Below, piece by piece: positions 11,001 to 18,743 of a DNA stretch of 64,000 nt. Origin of the DNA: Prosthecochloris marina (GTDB taxonomy: Bacteria > Bacteroidota > Chlorobiia > Chlorobiales > Chlorobiaceae); NCBI RefSeq assembly GCF_003182595.1, contig NZ_PDNZ01000004.1, positions 1 through 64,000 of the forward strand, read 5' to 3'. The notes under the pieces were generated by a model. The model made no database searches. It saw only the letters and a list, made by a program, of their open reading frames with translations, and was not told where the DNA came from. Made by a program: the position numbers and the translations under genes. Numbering within the stretch: position 1 is the stretch's first letter; the number at the start of each line of letters is the position of its first letter.

Positions 11001-11228
11001 GGTCATATCGTCGACACCATTGATCGCCTCTTCAAGTGATGGAGCGACTGAACGAGCTATAGTTTCGGCATTAGCACCCGGATACGTTGCCGATACCCTC
11101 ACACTGGGAGGAGCGATGTCGGGAAATTGCGTCAACGGAAGCTGAGCAATCCCGATCAAACCAAGCAGAACAAAAAATACCGATATTACCGTTGCGAGAA
11201 CCGGCCTGTTAATAAATCGTTCAAACAT
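8058..11228 (-). CDS. RND multidrug efflux pump, HAE1/AcrB type (operon 1)
   Basis: A 1056-residue inner-membrane proton-driven pump with the usual RND layout: a TM1 region (MFERFINRPVLATVISVFF), a large periplasmic loop, a TM2-6 block with the proton-relay segment around GIVVDDAIVIVEAV, a second periplasmic loop and TM8-12 (RPILMTSLAF, GALLGVLIIPVLYVLFQ). The start QLPLTQFPDIAPPSV is typical of HAE1 drug pumps, not metal exporters. It follows the adaptor gene by 27 bp. A close paralogue lies at 14235-17390; the two proteins are nearly identical in many blocks, so this is a recent duplication. Substrates are unknown. Confidence 0.95.
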   Translation of the reverse strand: MFERFINRPVLATVISVFFVLLGLIGIAQLPLTQFPDIAPPSVRVSATYPGANAETIARSVAPSLEEAINGVDDMTYMTSTSSNDGTLAINVFFRLGTDPDQAAVNVQNRVATATSQLPEEVTKIGVTTAKMQNSMIMLISLVSDDSETYDATFLNNYAKINLIPEIQRVNGVGQATVFGSRDYSMRIWLKPEQMAAYSISPQEVIAAVQSQNVEAAPGRFGQSNDEALELIIRYKGKLKEPVEYENIILRANADGSVLRLGDIARVELGSYSYDVDSYANGEECITMAIYQSAGSNSNDIQVALQEVLENASAAFPEGIDYIIPYSTKKSLDESIDQVIHTLFEAFALVFLVVFIFLQDFRSTLIPAIAVPVAIIGTFFFMTLFGFSINLLTLFALVLAIGIVVDDAIVIVEAVHAKMEKTHLPARAATHKVMREITGAIVSITLVMASVFLPVGFLEGSTGMFYRQFAFTLAIAILISAVNALTLSPALCALFLTNSHSGEGGEKTGWLKNIELRFFKGFNAGFSVMTERYVGALRVLIRRKWLSLGALAAVSGLVFWMASVTPSGFIPDEDSGFFILNASLPPGASLERTAETFEKVEAILDEEESVKTAITVAGIDLIAGSTASPSAGLIFVSLEDPEERGPVKDIHAIMGSVSQKLSVISEGTFFPIQPPTVPGFGNVGGLEIVLQDRTSGSLDDFSGVAKEYIGALMARPEIAFAFTTFSTGYPQYELQVDEVKASQLGVDVDNLLMVMQAFYGSFQVSDFNRFGKYYRVVMQAEPEDRADPSSLRGVFVKNSSGKMVPMTSLVSIKKVYGPQTVDHFNLFNALTVNAVVAPGHTTGEAIGVAKEVAATVLPAGFSYDWKGMSREEVESGGQAVYIFVLSLVFVYLLLSAQYESYLLPLAVILSIPTGILGVFAGIQLFGIENNIYVQVAMIMLIGLLAKNAILIVEFAIQRRRAGQSLFDSALEGSRARLRPILMTSLAFAVGLSPLLWASGPSALGNHSIGAAAVGGMLSGALLGVLIIPVLYVLFQSLQEKISGPPRDPDAEEVSVE

Positions 11229-11255
11229 AGATTCAATTGTTTTCCAAGCTGTTCA

Positions 11256-12425
11256 TCAATTTTGTTTACCTTCACCAAACCCCTCACCTTCCCCAGCAAG
11301 CTGTGGATTGATAACCGCCCCGTCAGGCAAACGTGAAAATCCCGACAAGACTATCATTTCACCCTCTTCAAGACCTCCGCTCACGATATAATTGAGGTTG
11401 CTTCTGTCAATAACCGTTATAGGCGCTCTCGTTACGGCATTACCCTCTCCAACCTTGACAACGAATATTCTATCCTGAAGGTCTGCAGTACCTGCTTGTG
11501 GAACCTGAACAACATTTTCATAGCGGTAAGGAACTTTCACTTTTCCGGTATTGCCCGAGCGAAGGACTCCATCAGGATTTGGAAACGTCGCACGAAACAT
11601 AACCGAAGCTGTAGTGCGGTCAAATTGGCCACTAACCGCATCGAGCCGCCCTTTCAATGGATAACGGCTGCCATCGGCAAGAAGCAGAGTAACCGGTGGC
11701 ATCAAAGCGAGCTTTTCTTCGATGGAGCTGCCGGGATATTGTTGCCTGAAATGCACAAAATCAACCTCACTCATGCTGAAATAAGCCCGAATTTCATGTA
11801 CATCGGTCAGGGTCGTCAACTGTTCAGGCTGATTCTTGCTTACCAGACTGCCGATACGAAAAGGAATATCGCCGATATATCCATCTACCGGTGCTGTTAT
11901 CCTGGTATAACCAAGGTTGATACGCGCCGCCTGAACCGCAGCTTCCGCCTTTTCAAGACTCGCTTTTGCAGAGCGATGATTTGCTATAGCCTGTTTCAGC
12001 TGTATTTGTGACACAACCTTGTTTTTCACCAGAGGCCTGAGTCTTTCCACCTCTATCCCGGCAACCTCGAGAGACGCTTTTGCAACATTTCTCGCTGCAA
12101 CAGCCGATTTCAGCTCTTCACGGTACACACGATCATCGATACCGAACAACAGCTGACCTCTTTTGACGAAAGCGCCTTCATCGATAGCTATTTCCCGAAG
12201 GGTTCCATCAACCTGAGGCCTTACCTCGACAGTGACAACTCCTTCGAGAAGAGAAGAATACTCCCTTTGAACAACCGGAGAAGAACGTTCGATTTTCATC
12301 ACCGGAAGAGATGGTGCCTGTGCTCCCGGCCCGCTACTCCTGCCTCCGCACCCGAACAGGAATATCGATAGCATTGCAATGTGCAATGCCGGCATGCCGA
12401 TTCTTTTTCTGATATTTTTCAACAT
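11256..12425 (-). CDS. RND periplasmic adaptor (membrane fusion protein), operon 1
   Basis: An AcrA/MexA-like adaptor of 389 residues from the ATG at 12423-12425; an upstream in-frame TTG at 12458 would add 11 residues. A lipoprotein signal ends in LFGCGG. The lipoyl/barrel-sandwich halves flank a helical hairpin, with the family sequence VEVRPQVDGTLREIAIDEG and the second half PVDGYIGDIPFRIGSLV. It links the pump to the outer-membrane channel. First gene of operon 1, downstream of the AraC-type regulator on the same strand. Its 5' flank shares a block of about 20 bp with the paralogue at 17414-18607. Confidence 0.93.
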   Translation of the reverse strand: MLKNIRKRIGMPALHIAMLSIFLFGCGGRSSGPGAQAPSLPVMKIERSSPVVQREYSSLLEGVVTVEVRPQVDGTLREIAIDEGAFVKRGQLLFGIDDRVYREELKSAVAARNVAKASLEVAGIEVERLRPLVKNKVVSQIQLKQAIANHRSAKASLEKAEAAVQAARINLGYTRITAPVDGYIGDIPFRIGSLVSKNQPEQLTTLTDVHEIRAYFSMSEVDFVHFRQQYPGSSIEEKLALMPPVTLLLADGSRYPLKGRLDAVSGQFDRTTASVMFRATFPNPDGVLRSGNTGKVKVPYRYENVVQVPQAGTADLQDRIFVVKVGEGNAVTRAPITVIDRSNLNYIVSGGLEEGEMIVLSGFSRLPDGAVINPQLAGEGEGFGEGKQN

Positions 12426-12528
12426 ATTTATTTGATCTAACAATAATTGATAGCGCAAGTATAATCAAAAAAACAAAAACTAAAAAAACCCTTCGCGAAT
12501 TTCTCAGGCAAAAGGAGTTCCCCGGTCA

Positions 12529-12574
12529 TTGCCTGGCAAACGTTTCATCAAAAACATTCTCATGCTGACGTCAG
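12529..12574. promoter_or_regulatory. Small palindromes upstream of efflux operon 1
   Basis: Two perfect short palindromes lie in the 204 bp between the AraC-type gene and the adaptor gene: TTGCC-T-GGCAA at 12529-12539 and CTGACGTCAG at 12565-12574. They could be operators for the local regulator or part of the regulator gene's end structure. This is positional inference only. Confidence 0.25.
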
Positions 12575-12629
12575 GGCAATCGCTTAGAGAAGCAATAATA
12601 TATGTGTAGAGCAAAAAAACAGAAGAGCA

Positions 12630-13541
12630 CTATTGTCCACTATGCTTGGACAATTTGAACATTTTCCTTCGAAACGCTTCGGGAGAGAGACCCGTATGCC
12701 TTTTAAAAAAACGGCTAAAATAGGCTTGTTCACTAAATCCAAGTTCAAAAGCAATCTGTTTAAAATTTTTGTCCCCGTACCCAATCTCACGCTTGGCGTG
12801 AGTAATCAGATTATAGTGCAGAATAGCCGTAAGAGTAGAACCTGTCGTCTGCGAGAGAATCTCATTGAGACGTTTGGGCGAAAGACCAACGCGGTTTGCA
12901 TAAAAAGAAACCTTTTTTTCACTTCTGTAAAACTTGTTGACAATTGAAAACAGCATGTGCAATCTCGCGGCATCTTTCCCGTAGGAAATACTGTAGCCCG
13001 GACCGGACCGGGCAATATGGCAAAGGAAAGCTTTCAAGTAAGCCTTGAAAATTTCAGGATCATTTGCCCCCTGAAATTCTTTCACCATAATCTGTGACAA
13101 TGGTTCCAAGACCTGAAGAACCTCATTGGAGACCACAATACCATCATTATTCAGTTGATTAAAGAGCCAGCGGCTCTTGTCATCAACAATGTCGAGAAAC
13201 ATCTCAATAGGGCATAACAGCCTGAGACCTTCCAAGGGACCTCCTGAAACGAAATGCACCTGCCCGGGACCGAGACAATAAAAGGTATCGGCCGTCACCG
13301 GATGCTGCTCGAAATCGATCAAATGTTCGGCCTCTGTCGACTCGGTAAACCAGACGATCTGAAAAAGATTCGGCTGGAAATATCCACCATCCATTCCCGG
13401 CAGTTTGTGATTCAGTGGAAAGATCCCGAAAAAATCGTCTGGAAGATTATCGACAACGATATCCGTATCTTTTTTCATGCCACCAAATATTGAATTTCTG
13501 TCACTTTTTTCAGGATATTTTCCACCCTCCGAATTCGGCAT
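12630..13541 (-). CDS. AraC-family transcriptional regulator
   Basis: A 303-residue regulator. The N-terminal part (about 40-190) looks like a cupin-type sensing domain (FQIVWFTES..., PGQVHFVSGG). The C-terminal part has the paired helix-turn-helix of AraC/XylS proteins, including VGLSPKRLNEILSQTTG and the second-helix signature FKQIAFELGFSEQAYFSRFF. GGAG lies about 6 nt before the ATG at 13539-13541. It is upstream of, and on the same strand as, efflux operon 1, so it is probably the local regulator of one or both duplicated efflux operons. The ligand is unknown. Confidence 0.92.
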   Translation of the reverse strand: MPNSEGGKYPEKSDRNSIFGGMKKDTDIVVDNLPDDFFGIFPLNHKLPGMDGGYFQPNLFQIVWFTESTEAEHLIDFEQHPVTADTFYCLGPGQVHFVSGGPLEGLRLLCPIEMFLDIVDDKSRWLFNQLNNDGIVVSNEVLQVLEPLSQIMVKEFQGANDPEIFKAYLKAFLCHIARSGPGYSISYGKDAARLHMLFSIVNKFYRSEKKVSFYANRVGLSPKRLNEILSQTTGSTLTAILHYNLITHAKREIGYGDKNFKQIAFELGFSEQAYFSRFFKRHTGLSPEAFRRKMFKLSKHSGQ

Positions 13542-13614
13542 TTCTAACTCCGGAAATACGGTTTTTCCTCATATAAAACCCTCGAAACACCAGCATTTCT
13601 ATACCATAATCACA

Positions 13615-14093
13615 TTACGCTATAATTCCCATACAAAAAAGCCGTCCTGATTTGTTCAGGATACCTTCCGGATTCTCCCGATTCTGAAGAATAAAATGCT
13701 GGATATCAAAGCCGATCATGTAAAGGCAAGGTACCAAAACAACGGTCAACGGAGTTGCCAGCAGCAGACCCCAGCCCAGCGCGAGAGCCATCGGCATCAT
13801 CGTGGCATCCGTTCCGCCAATACCGTAAGCAAAAGCGGCAGAAGGCCGGCAGCGGTCGTCACCGTTGTAAGCAGAATGGCACACAGACGACCAGCCGTAC
13901 CTTTTGCAACCAGTGCAGAAACATCCCTTGATTGCCCGGACTTGCAGAGGTAGTTGACCAGGATAAGCGAGTCGTTGACCACAACACCGGCCATACCGAC
14001 AACACCGAGCAGTCCGAGGAAGCTGAACACCTCACCGTGCAGCGCAAAAAATTATAACGACACCGATAATGGGCAAACGGTATCGACATCCCT
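13615..14093 (-). pseudogene. Decayed C-terminal end of an RND efflux pump
   Basis: Read on the minus strand this matches the last 130-150 codons of the pump at 18744-21848: MSIPFA, then FSFLGLLGVVGMAGVVVNDS, then AILLTTVTTAAGLLPL, then AYGIGGTDATMMPMALALGWG. The matching blocks fall in different frames, with one shift after MSIPFA near 14073 and another after GLLPL near 13825, so no functional protein can be made. The left end diverges from the parent gene and stops at 13615. It is joined at about 14090 to the remnant of a NodT gene. Confidence 0.88.
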
Positions 14094-14210
14094 TTAGGTA
14101 CCGGGAAGATCCGTATCGGGTTGTGAATACTCTCCAACCGTACCGCATGCGGAGAGTATCAGTAAAAACATGAGGATCAGGCCCAACCGATGTTCTGTCG
14201 TTCTGTTCAT
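14094..14210 (-). pseudogene. Truncated 5' end of a NodT outer-membrane lipoprotein gene
   Basis: Thirty-eight codons from ATG at 14208-14210 to TAA at 14094-14096 reproduce the start of the intact channel protein at 7985: MNRT, then LILMFLLILSAC as lipoprotein signal, then GEYSQPDTDLPGT. The frame then ends exactly where sequence from a different gene, the decayed RND pump end, begins. It lies 24 bp after the operon 2 pump gene, where a channel gene is expected. A deletion therefore removed most of this gene and fused its start to unrelated pump sequence. Confidence 0.88.
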
Positions 14211-14234
14211 CATATCCATCGTTTCTCCTTTACA

Positions 14235-17200
14235 TCATTGCGTACTTTCACTCCCGGGCTCATGCGGCGGGCCGCTGATCTTTTCCTGAAGCGATTGAAA
14301 GAGCACGTAGAGCACCGGAATAATCAGCACGCCAAGCAACGTCCCGCTGAGCATTCCCCCCACCGCCGCGGCGCCGATAGAGTGGTTACCGAGGGCGGAT
14401 GGCCCGGACACCCAGAGAAGTGGCAGAAGGCCGAGAGCGAAGGTAAGCGAGGTCATGAGAATAGGCCGAAGCCTCACCCTCGAACCCTCAAGTGCCGATT
14501 CAATAAGCGAATACCCGGCATTCCTGCGCTGAATGGCAAACTCCACGATCAGAATAGCGTTTTTTGCAAGCAGTCCTATCAGCATGATCATCGCGACCTG
14601 CACATAGATGTTGTTTTCGATGCCGAAAAGCTGTATCCCGGCAAAAACACCCAAAATGCCGGTCGGGATCGAAAAAATAACCGCAAGCGGCAGGATGTAA
14701 CTTTCGTACTGCGCAGAAAGCAGGAGATAGACAAACACAAGGGAAAGCAGAAATATATAAACCGCCTGACTGCCTGACTCAATCTCTTCACGGCTCATCC
14801 CTTTCCAGTCGTAGGAAAAACCGGCAGGAAGAGTCGCCGCCGCAACCGCCTCAGCCGCTTCGATAGCCTGACCGGTGGTATATCCCGGAGAAACAACGGC
14901 ATTGACCGTCAATGCATTAAAGAGATTGAAATGATTTACAGTCTCCGGACCGTAAACTTTTTTCAGGCTTACCAGCGAATTCATGGGGACCATCTCCCCC
15001 ATTGCATTTTTTACGAACACACCTTCAAGCGTAGAGGGATCTCTGCGGTCTTCTGCCTCTGCCTGAACAATAACCCTGTAGTATTTGCCGAACCGGTTGA
15101 AATCCGACACCTGGAAACTGCCGTAATACGCCTGCATAACCCTGAGCAGTTCATCGACACTAACGCCGAGCTGGCTCGATTTTACGTCGTCCACCACCAG
15201 CTCGTATTGCGGATATCCGGTATTGAACGAGGTAAAGGCAAAAGCGATTTCCGGGCGGGCCATCAGCGCTCCTATAAAACCGTTGGCCGTTTCCCCGAAC
15301 TTTTCCAGGCTGCCGGATGTCCTGTCCTGTAAAACCATCTCAAGCCCTCCCACATTACCGAACCCAGGAACGGTAGGGGGCTGGAAGGGGAAAAAGACTC
15401 CTTCGCTGATCGATGCAAGCTTTTGCGATACCCCGCCCATGATAGCGCCGATATTTCTCACCCTGCCACGCTCTTCCGGGTCCTTGAGGCTGACAAAAAC
15501 AACACCGGCGGAAGGGGAACTTGCTCCGGCTATCAGGTCATAACCTGCGACTGAAATGACGTTGTTAACGCTCTCCTCTGCCTGCAAAATGGTCTCGGCC
15601 TTGTCAAGGGTTTGCATTGTCCGGTCAAGCGACGCCCCGGGAGGAAGCGATGCGGAGAGAATAAAGAAGCCGCTGTCTTCGTCAGGAATAAAGCCGGTTG
15701 GTGCGGAAGCCGCCATCCAGAATGCAAGCCCGGAGACCGCGGCAAGCCCGCCAAGGCTTACCCATTTTTTGCGGATGAGTACCTTGAGAGTGCCGACATA
15801 GCGTTCGGCCACCAATGAAAAACCGGCATTGAATCCCCTGAAAAGACTCTGCTCAAAACGTTTGAACCAGCCCAGGTTTTCCTCTCCTTCACCGCCCTTC
15901 GTAAGAAACAACGCACAGAGTGCCGGACTGAGCGTCAGTGCATTGACAGTCGATATCAGAACTGCTGTTACCAGCGTAAAGGCAAACTGGCGATAAAACA
16001 TCCCGATCGAACCACCGAGAAAACCAACGGGAAGGAAGACCGAAGCGATAACAAGCGTCGTGGATATAATCACGCCGGTTATCTCCCGCATAACCTGGTG
16101 TGTGGCGACCCTTGCCGGAAGATGCTGCTGCTCCATCCTTGCATGAACAGCTTCGACAACAACGATGGCATCATCGACCACAATGCCGATTGCGAGAACA
16201 AGCGCGAACAGGGTCAGCAGGTTGATTGAAAAACCGAAAAGGGTCAGGAAGAAGAAGGTACCGACAATGGCCACAGGCACGGCAATTGCAGGAATAAGCG
16301 TGGAACGGAAATCCTGCAGGAAAATGAACACCACGAGAAAGACCAGCGCAAAAACCTGCAGCAGGGTAAAAATGACCTGCTCGATCGACTCGTCGAGCGA
16401 CTTCTTCGTACTGTAAGGAATGATGTAATCGATCCCTACGGGGAACGATTCCGCCGCCTCCTCGAGTACATCCTGGATGGCAATCTGAATATCATTGGAG
16501 TTGGAACCCGCTGCCTGGAAAATCGCCATGGTTATAGACTCTTTGCCATTGGCGTCCGCATCGACCGCATAACTGAAAGCGCCAAGCTCGACCCTTGCCA
16601 CATCCCTGAGCCGCAGCACTGAGCCATCCGCATTGGTTCGCAGAATAATGTTGCCGTATTCACCCGGCTCCTTCATTTTTCCCTTGTACCGGATGATCAG
16701 TTCGAGGGCCTCACTGGTGCCCTCGCCGAACCTCCCTGGAGCAGCCTCTACATTCTGGCTCTGAACAGCCGCAATCACCTCCTGGGGAGTTACCGAATAA
16801 GCCGCCAACCTGTCCGGCTTCAGCCAGATGCGCATCGAGTAGTCTCTTGCCCCGAACACCATGGTCTGGCCAACTCCGTTGACACGCTGCATATCGGGAA
16901 GCAGGTTGATCTTCATATAATTCTGCAGGAATGTCGCGTCATAGGTTTCCGGATCGTCGCTGAACAGGGTAATCACCATGATCATGCTGTTCTGCGTCTT
17001 GGCGGTTGTCACCCCGAATCTCGTGACCTCTTCGGGCAACTGACTGGTCGCCGTCGCCACCCTGTTCTGAACATTGACCGCCGCCTGGTCAGGATCGGTG
17101 CCCGTCCTGAAAAACACGTTGATCACCAAGGAACCGTCATTGCTCGATGTCGATGTCATATAGGTCATGTCATCGACACCATTGATTGCCTCCTCGAGCG

Positions 17201-17390
17201 AAGGAGCTACCGAACGGGCGACGGTTTGAGCATTGGCTCCTGGATAAATAGCCGATACTTGTACAGCGGGTGGTGCTATATCGGGAAACTGTGTGAGGGG
17301 CAGTTGTGTAATACCGATCAAACCAAGCAGAACAAAAAATACCGATATAACCGTAGCGAGAACCGGCCTGTTGATAAATCGTTCAAACAT
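14235..17390 (-). CDS. RND multidrug efflux pump, HAE1/AcrB type (operon 2)
   Basis: A 1051-residue paralogue of the pump at 8058-11228 with the same start (MFERFINRPVLATVISVFF), the same proton-relay segment GIVVDDAIVVVEAVHA and the same end block GVLIIPVLYVLFQSLQEK. Differences cluster in the periplasmic loops, so substrate range may have changed. It follows its adaptor by 23 bp and precedes a destroyed NodT gene. It would therefore need a channel from elsewhere, either the operon 1 NodT or the TolC at 21966-23477. The frame is intact and full length. Confidence 0.95.
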   Translation of the reverse strand: MFERFINRPVLATVISVFFVLLGLIGITQLPLTQFPDIAPPAVQVSAIYPGANAQTVARSVAPSLEEAINGVDDMTYMTSTSSNDGSLVINVFFRTGTDPDQAAVNVQNRVATATSQLPEEVTRFGVTTAKTQNSMIMVITLFSDDPETYDATFLQNYMKINLLPDMQRVNGVGQTMVFGARDYSMRIWLKPDRLAAYSVTPQEVIAAVQSQNVEAAPGRFGEGTSEALELIIRYKGKMKEPGEYGNIILRTNADGSVLRLRDVARVELGAFSYAVDADANGKESITMAIFQAAGSNSNDIQIAIQDVLEEAAESFPVGIDYIIPYSTKKSLDESIEQVIFTLLQVFALVFLVVFIFLQDFRSTLIPAIAVPVAIVGTFFFLTLFGFSINLLTLFALVLAIGIVVDDAIVVVEAVHARMEQQHLPARVATHQVMREITGVIISTTLVIASVFLPVGFLGGSIGMFYRQFAFTLVTAVLISTVNALTLSPALCALFLTKGGEGEENLGWFKRFEQSLFRGFNAGFSLVAERYVGTLKVLIRKKWVSLGGLAAVSGLAFWMAASAPTGFIPDEDSGFFILSASLPPGASLDRTMQTLDKAETILQAEESVNNVISVAGYDLIAGASSPSAGVVFVSLKDPEERGRVRNIGAIMGGVSQKLASISEGVFFPFQPPTVPGFGNVGGLEMVLQDRTSGSLEKFGETANGFIGALMARPEIAFAFTSFNTGYPQYELVVDDVKSSQLGVSVDELLRVMQAYYGSFQVSDFNRFGKYYRVIVQAEAEDRRDPSTLEGVFVKNAMGEMVPMNSLVSLKKVYGPETVNHFNLFNALTVNAVVSPGYTTGQAIEAAEAVAAATLPAGFSYDWKGMSREEIESGSQAVYIFLLSLVFVYLLLSAQYESYILPLAVIFSIPTGILGVFAGIQLFGIENNIYVQVAMIMLIGLLAKNAILIVEFAIQRRNAGYSLIESALEGSRVRLRPILMTSLTFALGLLPLLWVSGPSALGNHSIGAAAVGGMLSGTLLGVLIIPVLYVLFQSLQEKISGPPHEPGSESTQ

Positions 17391-17413
17391 AGTCTACATG
17401 TTTTCTCAGCTGT

Positions 17414-18607
17414 TCATCGATGCTGCTTTTTCTGATCAGGGCTGCCTTCTTCTTCAGAAGGTTGTGGATCGATCACTGTCCCGTCCGGTAAACGTGAGAA
17501 GCCGGACACGACAATCATATCGCCGTCTTCAAGACCACCGCTGACGATATAATTGGAATTGCTTTTGCCGACAACTGTTATCGGGGTTCTCGTCACACTG
17601 TTGTCCTCCGAAACCTTGAAAACAAAAATCCTGTCCTGAAGATCCGCCGTGCTTGCCTGAGGCACCTGCACAACGTTATCGTAACGGTTGGCAATGATTA
17701 CTTTTCCGGTGTTGCCTGAACGAAGCATTCCGTCAGCATTCGGAAAGGTCGCCCGAAACATGACTGAAGCGGTAGAGCGATCAAACTGGCCGCTGACCGC
17801 GTCGAGCGTCCCTTCGGAAGGATAACGGCTGCCATCGGCAAGAAGCAGGGTAACCGGTGGAACGGCGGTAAGTTTTTCCTCGATTGAGCTGCCCGGAAAC
17901 TGCTGCTTGAAACGGACAAAGTCAATCTCGCTCATACTGAAATAAGCCTGCATCTCATGCACATCGGTTAATGTGGTCAACTGTTCCGGCTGGTTCTCGC
18001 TTACCAGGCTGCCGACACGAAACGGTATATCACCGATGTAACCGTCCACGGGAGCCTTTATCCTGGTATAATCGAGATTGATACGAGCTCTTTGAACCGC
18101 GGCCTCCGCCTGCTCGAGACTTGCTTTTGCAGACCGGTGGTTCGCCTGGGCCTGCTTTAACTGTATTTGCGACACGACCTTGTTTTTCACCAGCGGCCTG
18201 AGCCTTTCCACTTCGATCCCGGCAACTTCAAGAGCCGCTTTTGCCACACTTTGCGCTGCTACGGCGGATTTCAGTTCTTCACGGTACACCCGGTCATCGA
18301 TACCGAAGAGCAACTGGCCGGATTTGACAAACGCACCTTCATCGACTGCTATTTCCTGAAGAGTCCCGTCAACCTGGGGCCTGACTTCAACCGTGACAAC
18401 CCCTTCGAGCAAGGCTGAATACTGTTTTGCAACAACCGTCGAAGAACTCTCGATCTTCATGACGGGAAGCTGCGGCGCCTGCTGCTGCATCCCTCCATCC
18501 CTGCTTCCTCCGCCACACCCTGCAAGAGCCACAGAGAACATGATAACGCTGAAAGCAAACTTTCCTGCTCTTTTTCGAATACGTCTCACCATAACTCTAT
18601 CTGACAT
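17414..18607 (-). CDS. RND periplasmic adaptor (membrane fusion protein), operon 2
   Basis: A paralogue of the adaptor at 11256-12425. From the ATG at 18605-18607 it has about 397 residues. An in-frame ATG at 18673 would add 22 residues that lack signal-peptide character, and another ATG lies five codons further in. Its lipoprotein signal ends VALAGCGG. Shared blocks are VEVRPQVDGTLQEIAVDEG and PVDGYIGDIPFRVGSLVS. It should be lipid-anchored in the inner membrane and bridge the pump to a channel. It begins about 140 bp after the end of the third pump gene and is 23 bp before its own pump. Confidence 0.93.
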   Translation of the reverse strand: MSDRVMVRRIRKRAGKFAFSVIMFSVALAGCGGGSRDGGMQQQAPQLPVMKIESSSTVVAKQYSALLEGVVTVEVRPQVDGTLQEIAVDEGAFVKSGQLLFGIDDRVYREELKSAVAAQSVAKAALEVAGIEVERLRPLVKNKVVSQIQLKQAQANHRSAKASLEQAEAAVQRARINLDYTRIKAPVDGYIGDIPFRVGSLVSENQPEQLTTLTDVHEMQAYFSMSEIDFVRFKQQFPGSSIEEKLTAVPPVTLLLADGSRYPSEGTLDAVSGQFDRSTASVMFRATFPNADGMLRSGNTGKVIIANRYDNVVQVPQASTADLQDRIFVFKVSEDNSVTRTPITVVGKSNSNYIVSGGLEDGDMIVVSGFSRLPDGTVIDPQPSEEEGSPDQKKQHR

Positions 18608-18743
18608 AAACAATAATTGATACCGCAAATACAACAAACAACTCTTAAAACCTGCACCACTGGACTGGGCCATTCATTCAGGAAAAAAAGAACAGGTTCC
18701 GTGCACATAATGTACAGTACAAAAACGATATACCAAGTAAAAA

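Noticed and set aside
10323..11039. 238-codon plus-strand frame in the first RND pump gene
   Set aside because: Composition (many His, Arg, Cys) is typical of antisense reading of an RND gene; no motif.
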